From a virus, in IMG/VR virus record IMGVR_UViG_3300025828_000153, positions 1-26,847 of that record: a stretch of DNA of 26,847 nt, one strand, 5' to 3'. How positions within the stretch are numbered: the first letter of the stretch is position 1; the number at the start of each line of letters is the position of its first letter. Shown here in pieces: positions 12,101 through 19,562 of the stretch. Made by a program: the position numbers and the translations under genes. Below the pieces are notes generated by a model, which saw only the letters and a list, made by a program, of their open reading frames with translations, had not been told where the DNA came from and did no database searches.

Positions 12101-14826
12101 ACCGTTGTCTTTCTATTAGAATATCCAGACCCAGGATCTTCAATAATAACAGTATCAACCACGTTTCTTTGAGTGGTGGTTGTCAGTACGTTGGTTCCTG
12201 CAGACTTAGAAGTTAAAGTTATTGGATTATTTCCAGTAAAAGCATCCTGACGAGTATTCATCAATTGAATATTCGTATCATCTACCTTATGAACATAATA
12301 TAGTGACTCATCAACAAGACCACCAACAGCTGCATATTCAGATGATTTTTTGTAAATTACCGATTCACCGTTAAAGAACAAGTGATTTGAAGGAAATTCA
12401 ATCTTATCATCACTAGTATTGACACCAGTGTCAGCATCAAACTTTTTAGAGTTATTTTCTAATCTCAATCGTACAGAGGCTTTAGCTCCAGATCCATTAC
12501 CTCCAGTGATTTCTACAGAAGGAACTTTTTTAATGTCAAAACCACGATATGTAACATCGATGGATTTGAATGATCCATCTTCAATAACTGCAAAAGCAGT
12601 TGCCCCCGATCCAACAGAATCATCGATGTGTACATTTGGTGGATTAATTAGATCATATCCAGAGCCACCATTTTCCACATCAATGTTTTCCAAAGATCCA
12701 TAGTAAACAACATCTCCAGACTTATTTGAATGAATTTCAACACCATTCAAAAACATACCAATGGTTTCGTTTTGAAATGTTTTTTCAAATTTTTTGGGTT
12801 TTGGAGTTACTGAAAATTCTCTTAAGAAATTTTGATATTGTAAATTATTACCAGAAAGATCAGTTGGAACAATTTTATGGTCGGTGCCAGAGTTTGAAAC
12901 ATCTAAAGAAATATATCTTTTTAGATTAGCATCAGTTTTACTGTTTGCAAGAGAAATTTTATTGTCACTAATTTTTACTAAAGTATAATCACTTCCAGAT
13001 GTCAATCCATCAACATCAGTTCCACCAACAGAATAATATTTTACAACATCTCCAGTAAAAAATCTATGGCTGGTAATGTCGATTGTAGTGCCACTGACAT
13101 TTGATGATGTAAATGTTTTCGTCCTATCTGTAGCAAAAACTTCATATGATGGTAAAGATCCAGAAGTTACATAGAACTTATCGTTATCTAAATTGGAATA
13201 TGTGTTTTGAACATTAGCCAAAAACTCAGATATATTAATGGATGAAGAATTAGCTGAAGCAAACGACAGATCTCTTCTAACACTATAAGTTGTATCTACA
13301 TCAAGAGTACCTGAGGTAACAGTGATTTTAAATTCAAAATCACTAATAATTTGAGATACAGTTCCTACAACATTCGATGCAATTGCGGAACTTTCATCGA
13401 CAAGAGTTACAGAATCATCTACTCGAAGTAGATGTGCATCTGCAGTAGATACGTTATTGGTGATTGTATCAATTATTGATTTGTTATTAGAATCTTTAGC
13501 AACTCTTGTTTTTGTCTTTAAATTATGCAACCAAGAATTTAATCTATAATCATTTGATGCCGAAAGATTGCCAAGATTTTTTGGTTTAATTTTATCATTT
13601 ACATACAAATATCCAACATTGTCTAAGTCTAAATCAGAAACTACAGAAGTAAGTCTGAAATATACGGGTTTAGTGATATCACCATTTTCATAAGCATATA
13701 CAGTTCTCGAACCTCTTACAAATTGGCCATCTGAATATGCAGAGGTAATACCTGTTAAACCAAAGAATTGATTTGATGATTTACTAGTATAAGTAGCAAT
13801 TCCTACAGTTTGGCCAGTTCCAACATAAACCGAGCCTGTATTTCCAAATCCAAGAGTGGAGTCCACTGTAATAACAGTGTCCCCAATAGAAACGTTAGAT
13901 AATAACGTAGATGATCCAGTAACTACGAACGTACCAAGTTCGGACTCTCTACTTAAACTTAAAATATAATATTCAATATCATTCTTTCTATATCTCTGTA
14001 TATTAAAAAGTGATCCACTTGCAACACTATCAGTTTGATATAATGTCTGTCCATTTATGTTTAATGGATTACCACTAATTAGTTCTGCTACAAGATCATC
14101 AGTAACAACATAATCTGCATTTGATGGTGTAAAAAGATATTCGATTGGCTTTACAATTTCAGCTCTCTTGTTGTAGAGAACATTAAAGAGAATTTTTATC
14201 GCTTCGTTTGTTCCCTTCGAAGCATAAAAATCTTTAGCCTGTCGTAAAAAATTAGCTTTATCTACTGCATTATCAAGTTTTCTGTCTTCAAATCCAGGGA
14301 GAAACTGATTTTTTGTTTTTTTCCAAAATTCTCTTAAGAAAAGATTACTTAAATTTTCAACTCTAGAGGTAGAAACGTGATTTTCTGCAGAGGTGGAGTT
14401 AAAAAGTAATTTTTCTTCGTTATTGTTTTGATGAAGATTTTCAATACCACTAAATCCGCGAATACAACCAGTGAATGAATTGGTTGTAATTCCAGTGTAT
14501 GTAATGATTTCGTTTCCAATTTTCAACAGGCCATAAGTCTTTGGCCATCCATCAGTTGAAGTTACATTGATGGTATCATCATAAGAAGCTACTGCACTTG
14601 TACAAGTGGTAAATCCAATTAGATTTTCATTTCCACTAAATGTCTCCGTCTTTTGATATTCATTAAAATTTGTGATGAGGTCAATTGGACCACCTTGGTA
14701 CTCTTGAGAGAGGTAGTATTGACTTAAAAAATCAACAAAAAGAGGATTTTCCTCTTGAACAAAAGAAGGTAGTTGACTCCTAACGATCTGATTGATCTGG
14801 ACTTTCTTGGAAGCGGTGTCGATCAT
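3157..14826 (-). CDS. gp7: Giant gp7-position baseplate wedge protein with YHYH and beta-propeller-like regions
   Basis: A single 3,889-residue frame takes up over 40% of the window. It lies between gp6 and gp8, where T4 encodes gp7 (1,032 residues). The N-terminal ~270 residues resemble the C-terminal part of T4 gp7 as I recall it (here KDFYASKGTNEAIKILFNVL; T4 YDFYSTKGIEASYKFLFKVL). A second T4-like patch, HPAGYKRFCDL, comes near residue 2430. Between and after these lie repeated modules: a unit with H-x-F-x-x-G-E/D-x-V-x-Y, a GGSGY...PPxV unit, and GVGTT tracts. A YHYH-type patch (VGWAYDGSPIYGPYGY) sits near 1225-1330. Propeller-like repeats (IAVGxxGTIxxSTDGxxW) cover about 3356-3660. The ATG overlaps the gp6 stop by one base (TAATG), so the start is firm. 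It is probably a fused wedge protein plus long external decoration. The gp7 assignment rests on position plus remembered similarity. Confidence 0.8.
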   Translation of the reverse strand: MIDTASKKVQINQIVRSQLPSFVQEENPLFVDFLSQYYLSQEYQGGPIDLITNFNEYQKTETFSGNENLIGFTTCTSAVASYDDTINVTSTDGWPKTYGLLKIGNEIITYTGITTNSFTGCIRGFSGIENLHQNNNEEKLLFNSTSAENHVSTSRVENLSNLFLREFWKKTKNQFLPGFEDRKLDNAVDKANFLRQAKDFYASKGTNEAIKILFNVLYNKRAEIVKPIEYLFTPSNADYVVTDDLVAELISGNPLNINGQTLYQTDSVASGSLFNIQRYRKNDIEYYILSLSRESELGTFVVTGSSTLLSNVSIGDTVITVDSTLGFGNTGSVYVGTGQTVGIATYTSKSSNQFFGLTGITSAYSDGQFVRGSRTVYAYENGDITKPVYFRLTSVVSDLDLDNVGYLYVNDKIKPKNLGNLSASNDYRLNSWLHNLKTKTRVAKDSNNKSIIDTITNNVSTADAHLLRVDDSVTLVDESSAIASNVVGTVSQIISDFEFKITVTSGTLDVDTTYSVRRDLSFASANSSSINISEFLANVQNTYSNLDNDKFYVTSGSLPSYEVFATDRTKTFTSSNVSGTTIDITSHRFFTGDVVKYYSVGGTDVDGLTSGSDYTLVKISDNKISLANSKTDANLKRYISLDVSNSGTDHKIVPTDLSGNNLQYQNFLREFSVTPKPKKFEKTFQNETIGMFLNGVEIHSNKSGDVVYYGSLENIDVENGGSGYDLINPPNVHIDDSVGSGATAFAVIEDGSFKSIDVTYRGFDIKKVPSVEITGGNGSGAKASVRLRLENNSKKFDADTGVNTSDDKIEFPSNHLFFNGESVIYKKSSEYAAVGGLVDESLYYVHKVDDTNIQLMNTRQDAFTGNNPITLTSKSAGTNVLTTTTQRNVVDTVIIEDPGSGYSNRKTTVDSVVYPPTSLSAEIRSGINTSDNYIYFRDHGFNSGDLVEYSTTDSEIGGLSQTLNYRVIKVDDDKFRVANAGVGTTSSTLNYIKNNYVDFTSIGVGTHTFKYPQIHVSIDVISGVANTSISTPTVNTICTGSIRNVHLTSVGTGYGVTETLNLHRRPSVTISNGTDAELDPVVINGEIDQVLIKNGGTGYVTPPTLRVDGVGKYAKLVATVTNGAITSVTVVDRGKSFVQGSTSIKVIPVGSGAKLRADVKKWEVDFVQRYKKTVNENDDGIIVPSQNSNYGNKFVHGYLSRKLRRVLGDNVDSSFGEESTPTHSPIVGWAYDGSPIYGPYGYNTATGGTVRRLLPSYTLETKSNRPSVTLYPLGFFVNDWNYTADGDLDEYNGRFCKTPEYPEGVYAYFCNIEVSNSSTIPFSNNREPLFPYILNGFKFEKNEFNENPLSIQNLPLLNSGNLVRNTYPYKLRFGSSKYDYFVTNNLEETELTVKSINPIGISTVSVIDGGDNYKIGDKVVFDNDESGGNSLLAKVKTIVGRGITEISYSETSVSNIAFTYENQIVTGIATTSHGLSDNDVVFVTGIGTGELKFIEGPRTISVSSITAKLDVGVGTVGDTGVTTSISLDSSSSLKSIDVDDTLVVGSTSERLRVLSIDKTNNKYRVIRNSGISTSHAAGELLVVDQRKFSFEVGIKTNLSINADRKVVFNPQNSIGVGTASVNQTVTGVGVTTVVRVVANDGTILTNHELPPTGSTADNSITIVDHGFRTGEKLLYKNGLLGIALTVSPNLNLSNPFDLVDGQTVFAVNKGKDLLGITTTLTGIGTTATSLYFLPVKDNTGTEHSFTTQNKKYSGSVKRYDVTVGTSTNHGLLTNDEVTVYLVPTSTISKSIEYDTQARRTIVDPKYFETSAVGVGTSSSIITIDDHDFESGEKVLYISSNPASPLINKGEYYVKKIDDNRFRLSTNYIDSINFNSNYVGITTFGSGTHKIAKINPKIAITRGRTIGFAVSDSSLTDLRLEFFEDQNFINRYNGFGISTEVTRTGTPGSSGAIVNLTLSDNVPPVLYYKLVPTNLDTISVDKRDANPDLGVVNGSVIELNNSVYSGSFNVKKTGDKEYKYQVKKEPEASSYTSSGISTFRYVTKSTSAIGPINEISVKFPGSGYVSPPGITTVQTTDGSDAVLRVFSDKLGNSLFDEITKIGFDYPSDKTLKPTADIPSFITVSKNYKISEIGVVTTGRNYLTPPDVIVFGRSDIQLRANLDGTSIGSIDILSNAAGFDNIDNPARIIPIRNSNGVGVVTASSNGDTNFLTLTQPTNGWKPDGSDFPFAVGDIIFVENVNTVETSFNTTGGYNSENYDYSFFTIASRTPTTSQITYSIVGLGTTGGTFDLTNSAGKVIKQSDLPTFSVELDVTEFFAGEIVNYSSDGIGKVSDNKGYDSVTNTLRIERTNSDILNGDVIRGSVSGAEATVVDVKSYDRVFETGYKSQRPKGWQNDSGKLNDNFQRLQDNDYYQNFAYSIKSEVQELTWEDPVDSIIHPAGYKRFCDLIVPSSATAGFGRSNTLEINDSGAGGAVSLLVQIDNLKTFYEKDDFDIATEETLANGLSKFILFGNRTITDGINIVSNRVELIDDISGEFTGIGTTTSAKVVGLTSFKLSTLNGTKIPFNKIFDGSDSSIVSTGSSIIRINNHDFQTGEKFIYDPGDSVYGSNRIGIETTNNVVGGVSTDFLPKELFAIKIDNNNLKLAGLSTTASSNDPLVFRSVGSGTSHSFDVITPFNRVIIEIDNIIQSPLYRKNIGVALTEAVGVGSTTIKVVGVTSIVSNNLLQIDDEIIRINVVGFGSTNVLEVERAVLGSVAAAHTVGAAVTMMGGDYRILKDVIHFVSPPYGPTGVSTLQPGISTYSSFAGRIFYREDPSTNFIFDDVSDRFTGVGKTFTLLQNTQDTTGIVTTKSGGGGDDEVINNGVVLINNIFQRPTIDYSMTERQSPGIGASVIFTGSDREDLPRGGIVKDVVVGFGSGYQNLVAAAATAVINAAGAIESVVVTGGGSGYRSSDSVSIQVLNPLGIGSTAVLSATVGTAGTVSGISTVSGGSGYASTNPPTIVVGIATGYANMSFTGGQGSGFEATVTVGTGGSIIDFDITNRGIGYGNGDVLTVAGIPTDPNVGVAFSTFTFTVDQTTDDEFAGYSFGQLLPLHNFSDEFDGTQTSFTIRRAITKTIVNFTTDDPSIDIANNFILVLNDVVQKPGENYILESPTKIKFTEAPKSGSKFQILFFRGSNKDLDAFTAFATVKIGDELQLQRQDNYQMQLNRVITDIVGIDKVETNLYGNVGINTDPNFERAVSWTKQTSDLILNGQPLSKARDSLIAKVQPTTRIIQNVGVSSDQIFVENAFPLFSAYDNRSLRNNVPGKGIKLIRENNVDRASATATVSSGGTISSVTITDGGFGYLSAPTVSFATTYVQSKEIGKTWTQATSNTDIEYNSVAHVNGVFIAVGSTSGINTSIDGITWSDSGVSGFGTFFGVDKASNTSTSLIAVGLGGTIAISTDASTFDTSTIFNRTLNGFIFSFANTTISANLNDYAGGQTKGVAVGAGGTILFTEQGASGFGTAFVVADSNTTNNLHGVGSNQDTFIAVGDAGTILRSTNGETWSGAGTASVTTRLNDVYFDDNQWIAVGAAGTIIQSTDNGLNWSIVSSGSTFNLNSVYYADNVWVAVGQTGMVMNSVDGTTWYKKFIGVGTDYNGLAYVDQQLVTVGLSSNIAYSTFETVSAAATATVSAAGTISAITISDGGFGFDSTQSVGVILSLEPVTIETITSVECEGDFGYVVGVGTSATGIGTDSPMVKFELDSSSFLNQAGFGNIARSGIQSGYYFVITGSIVGNGLTSITIENSAIGVGTTFIDNVYRADQVINDGTSGIVTVYSNVESLAGLGTTSLSPKIGNYSWGRFYNFTRDPVSPGSFTINNQNGYTGLTTAPIVNRILKLSENYSDFTETL

Positions 14827-16709
14827 TACTGTCTAATATATTTTCCGTTGGAGAAGCTAGAAGTGGAAATGAACCTAGTACCAGAATTGTCAGCACCTGT
14901 GGATATCAAGTCTTCAAGAGTACTAATGTTACTGTTATCAACAGAAAGTTGAAGAAATAGATCTTTCAACCCAATAATATCATTCGATTCAGGAACAGCC
15001 TGAATTTCTATGATGTTATCACTCTTAACTGTTGACAAAATCCTTATTGTATCTATAAGGATTTCACCAACGTCATATTTCACAGTGCCAGCATTTGAAA
15101 TGACTACTTCAGGTGTTCCATCACTTAAAAGTCTGAACGCAAAAAGACGCCCAGTTGTTTCATTTTCCCAAACATCACCAAAATATAAAGTTCCATCAAT
15201 TCCATCAACAACAAATCCAGTAGATTTGATGTTATAACCCTTTCTACCCGCATGAAATGCGTTTCCATAACACAATTCATACTGAGCAAAGTTTGCAGTG
15301 TTGGCTTCCAAATTTCTACGGATAGTTACCTTAGTGATATTGGAAGTAATCGATGTATTTGTATCGTCAATAATTTTTTGAACTTTACTATACTTAAATC
15401 TACCTCCAAACTTATTCAAATCTGCAGATTTTGAATAAGTTGTTAGAGAATTTGTTACTTGTGTTTTTAAATCCGATGGACTTAACAGTGTATTGGAATT
15501 GTAGTAAACACTACTTTCAAGTTCTACATACAAATACTTCAAATCTACAATTTGTGGTTGAATTCCAGCAACACTGTAAGATTTCAAATCCTGCAATATT
15601 TGTTTTTTATCAAAATCAGAAATATATTGTCCGTTTTTGGGTTTAATTGATATAAAAACTCTACCAAATTGAGGTGGAGTTGCATCTTCTCCACCATATG
15701 CAATTACACCTTCTGCATTTGAATAGATTGTTGCGATAATAGATTGATAATCATTTGCCGTTACTGCACGATATTGTGATGCATAAACTCTAGGAGCTAA
15801 ATTTTTGATCGTGCTGATATTTTCAATCTCAGATCCATTTCTTGATGGTTGATTAGTATTGATATCAGAGACACCAGTTACAACCAATGCACCATTGTTG
15901 TCAACTAACTTTCCAACGAATGAGAAGTTTGCAACACCATTACCGTTTTCACCATCAGAGACAACGTAAGACGCTGTAACGACGTTTCCTGATGACAACC
16001 TCTTACCAATTACACCGTCACCGAATAAAATTTCATATTTTTCATCTTGTACTTCTTGGAGTAGATAAATCTCAGATGTTGTTTTGATTCCAACAATATT
16101 ATCAACTTGAGAATATACAACTTGTGTCGTAGAACTTGCGGTGTCCTTGACAGAAACCTTCAAAGTTGAAGTATCAACGAATGGATTTGGAATAATGAAT
16201 CTTTGATTTGACTGAGAAGTGTCAACAATAAATTCTTTGGTTAAGAACGTTCCCTGTTTAATATCAACGGTGAAAAATGCAATTCCATCAACAACTGGTG
16301 ATGTTACATCCTCTGGAACTACGAACGTATAGTTGGTATTTGCGAAATCTCCAAGGGCCACAAGACCCGCCTTGAGGGTTACAGAGGTCTTTGTGGATGA
16401 ACTACCCAGATCAACACTAAAACTGATATTTGCAGATGCAGCTCTTCTAGAAGAGGGGACATACCCAATATTTCTAGCTAATGCAACTACGTTTTCTCTC
16501 AATGTTGCACTATCAATGAACGCCTCATTGGCGACCATGTTTGCATTATAGTTCGTAATATACGAATTGTACGCTAGAGTGTCAACTAAAATCGATAAGT
16601 TAGAACCTTCAAAGTCAAAATCAGTAAAATTAGAGTTTGACCTCAAATATTCGCGTAAAGCCGCTTTAATTTGTTCAAAATCTAGGTTTGTATATTGAGT
16701 AAACGCCAT
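14826..16709 (-). CDS. gp6: Baseplate wedge protein gp6
   Basis: A 627-residue protein, close to T4 gp6 (660). gp6 is the core wedge subunit that forms the inner baseplate ring and belongs to the baseplate J-like group. The N-terminus has the typical gp6/J pattern: FTDFDFEGSNLSILVDTLAY, then YNANMVANEAFIDSATLREN and a VALARNIGYVPSSRRAA segment around residues 30-100. A second conserved patch near 300-340 (APRVYASQYRAVTANDYQSI) is the J-like middle region. Its ATG overlaps the gp25 stop by one base (TAATG), and its own stop overlaps the next ATG in the same way. It is therefore translated as part of a coupled gp25-gp6-gp7 unit from the late promoter above gp25. Confidence 0.93.
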   Translation of the reverse strand: MAFTQYTNLDFEQIKAALREYLRSNSNFTDFDFEGSNLSILVDTLAYNSYITNYNANMVANEAFIDSATLRENVVALARNIGYVPSSRRAASANISFSVDLGSSSTKTSVTLKAGLVALGDFANTNYTFVVPEDVTSPVVDGIAFFTVDIKQGTFLTKEFIVDTSQSNQRFIIPNPFVDTSTLKVSVKDTASSTTQVVYSQVDNIVGIKTTSEIYLLQEVQDEKYEILFGDGVIGKRLSSGNVVTASYVVSDGENGNGVANFSFVGKLVDNNGALVVTGVSDINTNQPSRNGSEIENISTIKNLAPRVYASQYRAVTANDYQSIIATIYSNAEGVIAYGGEDATPPQFGRVFISIKPKNGQYISDFDKKQILQDLKSYSVAGIQPQIVDLKYLYVELESSVYYNSNTLLSPSDLKTQVTNSLTTYSKSADLNKFGGRFKYSKVQKIIDDTNTSITSNITKVTIRRNLEANTANFAQYELCYGNAFHAGRKGYNIKSTGFVVDGIDGTLYFGDVWENETTGRLFAFRLLSDGTPEVVISNAGTVKYDVGEILIDTIRILSTVKSDNIIEIQAVPESNDIIGLKDLFLQLSVDNSNISTLEDLISTGADNSGTRFISTSSFSNGKYIRQ

Positions 16710-17113
16710 TATTCCCTAGTTGGTTGAAGAATGAATGTGACTTCTTGTGTTGGTAACGGTAATCCGATGATGTCGTAGGTGATTTCTACCACAATTTCAT
16801 TAGTATCGGGTGGATGAGATGCAAAAACCGATGTTAATCTAACTCTTGGTTCAAAGTTTTTGATAGAAGTCTCAATTTCAACCTCTAATCTTGTCAAAAT
16901 TTCTTGATCAGCTGGTTCAAAGAAGCTATTTCTAACTTCAGAACCAATCAAAGAGTTAAAAGGTCTCTCAGTATTGATCGTTTCAACAAGATTTCGGACA
17001 GATCTCTTGATTGCATCCTCATTTGTGAGTGCAACTATGTCATTAGTCACAGGATGCCTTCGAAAAGACAACGAAATGTCTTTAAATCGACGTGATGTAC
17101 GGACGACAGGCAT
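16709..17113 (-). CDS. gp25: Baseplate wedge protein gp25 (GPW/gp25 family)
   Basis: A 134-residue member of the GPW/gp25 family, the usual size (T4 gp25 is 132). In the particle, gp25 joins the gp6 ring to the tail sheath and starts sheath polymerisation. Family marks are LSFRRHPVTNDIVALTNEDA near the N-terminus, then IKRSVRNLVETINTERPFNS, where the family has a conserved arginine/ERPF-type segment. The C-terminal half ends in alternating beta strands (IVVEITYDIIGLPLPTQEVT). The ATG is 23 bases below a perfect TATAAATA late octamer. The ribosome site is weak. It is the first gene of the gp25-gp6-gp7 unit. Confidence 0.93.
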   Translation of the reverse strand: MPVVRTSRRFKDISLSFRRHPVTNDIVALTNEDAIKRSVRNLVETINTERPFNSLIGSEVRNSFFEPADQEILTRLEVEIETSIKNFEPRVRLTSVFASHPPDTNEIVVEITYDIIGLPLPTQEVTFILQPTRE

Positions 17114-17136
17114 CTAACGATACAATTTTTCTGCTA

Positions 17137-17144
17137 TATTTATA
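17137..17144 (-). promoter_or_regulatory. T4-type late promoter for gp25-gp6-gp7
   Basis: TATAAATA on the minus strand is an exact match to the T4 late -10 octamer. It ends 23 bases before the gp25 ATG, nearly the same spacing as the copy in front of gp8 (20 bases). It lies just before the C-terminal end of the 63-aa gene upstream. Confidence 0.75.
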
Positions 17145-17336
17145 CTACTCATGCCAACGTTCAACAAAATCATCAAAACCACCAGCACCTCCACATGGTC
17201 TTGACATTCTATCTTCGGGAATTTGATACTTTTGGTCATGAGCCTTCTTCAAAAGTGCGTCTGATGACCTTTGAGTAATCAACCTCATCCCTTTTTGGAT
17301 GAAATCTTTACCTAAGTCTACTGGATTTTGAGCCAT
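17145..17336 (-). CDS. Small conserved cyanophage-type protein, function unknown
   Basis: A 63-residue protein starting MAQNPVDLGKDFIQKGMRLI. It is basic in the middle (SSDALLKKAHDQKYQIPEDR) and ends in a glycine-rich GGAGGFDDFVERWHE tail. I do not recognise a domain. It sits directly upstream of gp25, with the late octamer in the short gap. A late-promoter-like octamer with one mismatch (TATAAAGA, 17344-17351) lies just above its ATG. A minor virion or assembly role is possible from position only. Confidence 0.7.
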   Translation of the reverse strand: MAQNPVDLGKDFIQKGMRLITQRSSDALLKKAHDQKYQIPEDRMSRPCGGAGGFDDFVERWHE

Positions 17337-17384
17337 TTTTCTGTCTTTATAGGAAAAACAGAACTTTTTAAGGGGTTTCTATCC

Positions 17385-18089
17385 CTAGTCAGCGTTTATA
17401 CAACGTGGATCACAAGGATTTTGTCCGCAATTTGGACAAATTTTACTTTCTTCAGGTGTTTTCCAAAAATAATCGTCGGTATCACCTAATCTTCCCCATC
17501 TTACACCATTCTCAACCTGATAGTATTTGGTAGAAACCTTAAAATCAGGTGTTTTTGGTGTTTCTGGAGTGATCGAAAGGTCAAAAATACGCATTCTATT
17601 GTTTGGATAGAGTGCAAATTGACCATTTTCAAGTTCAATGCAGTTATGAGACTTGTGTTCGTCGGGAATTTCACTCACGTTACAGTTAGTTATGTCCACA
17701 TCGGGATGGAAATTATCCAATGTAAACAAATATTCACCAGAAATAGCTCCATAGTTTCTTGTATGACATACAAAGTCCATAGAACCAATGAATTGTTTCT
17801 CAATACACCTAACACCATAGTCCATACAGTTCCAAAACTGTAGATTAGGAAGGTCTAGATCGGGGTCAGGCGTCTCTGGGCGGGACACAAATGCACTGAT
17901 AGGGAGTTTATCATACATTGCTGCGTATTCTGGTAAATACGTCTCAAAATAAAATGCGCGCCCAGGTATCGACTTAGCCGACACCCAGACGCCTTCTACA
18001 AACTCGCCATGACCATCCTGTAGATCTCTAAGGTATTCTTTACGAACCCAGACTTTCTGTGGAGGGAGATTGACGACTAGTTGACTCAT
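17385..18089 (-). CDS. Conserved hypothetical protein with C-terminal CxxC zinc-ribbon-like tail
   Basis: A 234-residue soluble protein of unknown function. The C-terminus carries CPNCGQNPCDPRC (about residues 218-230). This places four cysteines like a small metal-binding knuckle; further cysteines (CMDYGVRC, near 108-115) lie in the middle. The N-terminal part (VNLPPQKVWVRKEYLRDLQD) and the aromatic-rich body suggest a compact alpha/beta fold. No enzyme motif is visible. The ATG overlaps the stop of the 30-aa gene by four bases (ATGA), so it is translated in the petF chain. I do not recognise a named family. The gene is real; the role is open. Confidence 0.75.
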   Translation of the reverse strand: MSQLVVNLPPQKVWVRKEYLRDLQDGHGEFVEGVWVSAKSIPGRAFYFETYLPEYAAMYDKLPISAFVSRPETPDPDLDLPNLQFWNCMDYGVRCIEKQFIGSMDFVCHTRNYGAISGEYLFTLDNFHPDVDITNCNVSEIPDEHKSHNCIELENGQFALYPNNRMRIFDLSITPETPKTPDFKVSTKYYQVENGVRWGRLGDTDDYFWKTPEESKICPNCGQNPCDPRCINAD

Positions 18090-18177
18090 TTTTTCTTTCT
18101 CTTTGGTTTATTCTTTTTTGGTAGAGTCCTTTTATCAATATAGGACTTACCATTTTTATGAATGTACCTAGGAGCCA

Positions 18178-18178
<1 letters not shown>
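18086..18178 (-). CDS. 30-residue highly basic peptide coupled to petF
   Basis: This is a very short gene supported by its junctions. Its ATG (18178-18176) overlaps the ferredoxin stop by one base (TAATG), and its TGA overlaps the next ATG by four bases (ATGA). The product begins MAPRYIHKNGKSYIDKRTLP and ends KKNKPKRKKK. About 14 of 30 residues are K or R, and there is no acidic cluster. Such a composition fits nucleic-acid or ribosome binding, but this is inference. No domain is recognised. Confidence 0.65.
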
Positions 18179-18600
<422 letters not shown>

Positions 18601-18608
<8 letters not shown>

Positions 18609-18777
18609 TCTCAGGAATTCTTTCTAAAGTGATGGTAGACGGATTTGGTGAACCCGTGTCAAAATATTGTACTGAGAGGTCCATAATCATGTCAAGGGCT
18701 TCGTCCTCACTACCCGAGAAGACTTCGCGCCCTTCGACACAAACTCTATAAACCTCAGATGACTCTGGTCTTTTCAT
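18601..18777 (-). CDS. 58-residue hypothetical protein
   Basis: I start this gene at the internal ATG at 18777-18775 (MKRPESSEVYRVCVEGREVF). The longer frame back to 18930 only repeats the glycosyltransferase coding region in another frame. The product is acidic (FSGSEDEALDMIMDLSVQYF) and ends with ITLERIPENG. The start overlaps the end of the glycosyltransferase gene by 23 bases, and the stop overlaps the 48-aa gene by eight. No domain is recognised. Confidence 0.65.
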
Positions 18778-19507
18778 GCCCAACACGAATTCGAGGGTCG
18801 CACCAGATCTCCATGCCTGCTTTCTTTGCATCGAGACAAAAACTGACATCCTCACCACACATGTCCTGAACCTCACCAGATTCGAAGACTTGCATCTGAG
18901 GTGCAAACCATGGATACTCCAAGTTCTCAAAGACGCCTTTCTGAATCAGAACCCATCCGAAACCTGTGTAGTCCACAGTGAATGGTTTCCGACGCTTACT
19001 CATCGTCTCCACAGTCTCATGGTTCATCACACCTTTGTTGGCTTTGAACTCTTCTTCTTCGAGCCAGTGAGCAACGGAAGTTGTGTGACCATCTTCAGTT
19101 GCATACCATCCACATGCAATCTCACGTTCCATCCCCAACTGATAAAGTCTGAAGAAACTTTCAGTGTTGAAGACGATATCATTATCAATCCACAACTGAT
19201 AGTCATACTCAAGTTTACCGTCCCATGGAATTTGATTCTTTCCACGCAACACATTCGCTCCAAGTACCTTGCATCGTGCAAAGTTCACCATGGAACTATA
19301 GTCCTGTGAGATTTGAATGCTTGCACCAACTTGTACAAGATCAAAACACAGTTGTACAAAACTCTTTAGAAACGTATAAGAACATCCACGGCCTGGAAGA
19401 CAAAATACAATCTTCTTACCACGAATATGTTCCCTACATGCTTCGATATCAAAATCATCTGCAGGCGCGGTCGGAGCTGCAGCCTGTACTCTAAATCCCT
19501 TTGCCAT
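18755..19507 (-). CDS. GT-A-fold glycosyltransferase-like protein
   Basis: A 250-residue protein likely to transfer a sugar from a nucleotide-sugar donor. The N-terminal KKIVFCLPGRGCSYTFLKSF segment is the first beta strand and loop of a GT-A fold. A DxD-type metal motif is seen as WIDNDIVF (D108, D110). A later GEDVSFC (E219, D220) and a C-terminal histidine (RVGHEKTRVI, H244) fit the catalytic acid and third metal ligand of such enzymes. There is no membrane segment. Possible targets are virion proteins, phage DNA or host surface sugars; the sequence does not tell. The ATG lies about 19 bases below the likely start of a sigma70-like promoter (19533-19562). Confidence 0.8.
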   Translation of the reverse strand: MAKGFRVQAAAPTAPADDFDIEACREHIRGKKIVFCLPGRGCSYTFLKSFVQLCFDLVQVGASIQISQDYSSMVNFARCKVLGANVLRGKNQIPWDGKLEYDYQLWIDNDIVFNTESFFRLYQLGMEREIACGWYATEDGHTTSVAHWLEEEEFKANKGVMNHETVETMSKRRKPFTVDYTGFGWVLIQKGVFENLEYPWFAPQMQVFESGEVQDMCGEDVSFCLDAKKAGMEIWCDPRIRVGHEKTRVI

Positions 19508-19532
19508 GAAAAATTCTCAGTGGTTTAATGAA

Positions 19533-19562
19533 ATCATACAACGTATATAGGAGCTTTGTCAA
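19533..19562 (-). promoter_or_regulatory. Sigma70-like promoter for the glycosyltransferase-petF cluster
   Basis: Minus strand: TTGACA (19557-19562), 18-base spacer, TATGAT (19533-19538). The -35 box overlaps the stop codon of the 53-aa gene. Transcription would start about 19 bases before the glycosyltransferase ATG and could carry the coupled genes to 17385. It is a host-polymerase type promoter, unlike the late octamers near the baseplate genes. Confidence 0.65.

Noticed and set aside
18776-19309. 177-residue plus-strand frame opposite the glycosyltransferase
   Set aside because: Antisense shadow. The minus frame carries the recognisable enzyme motifs.
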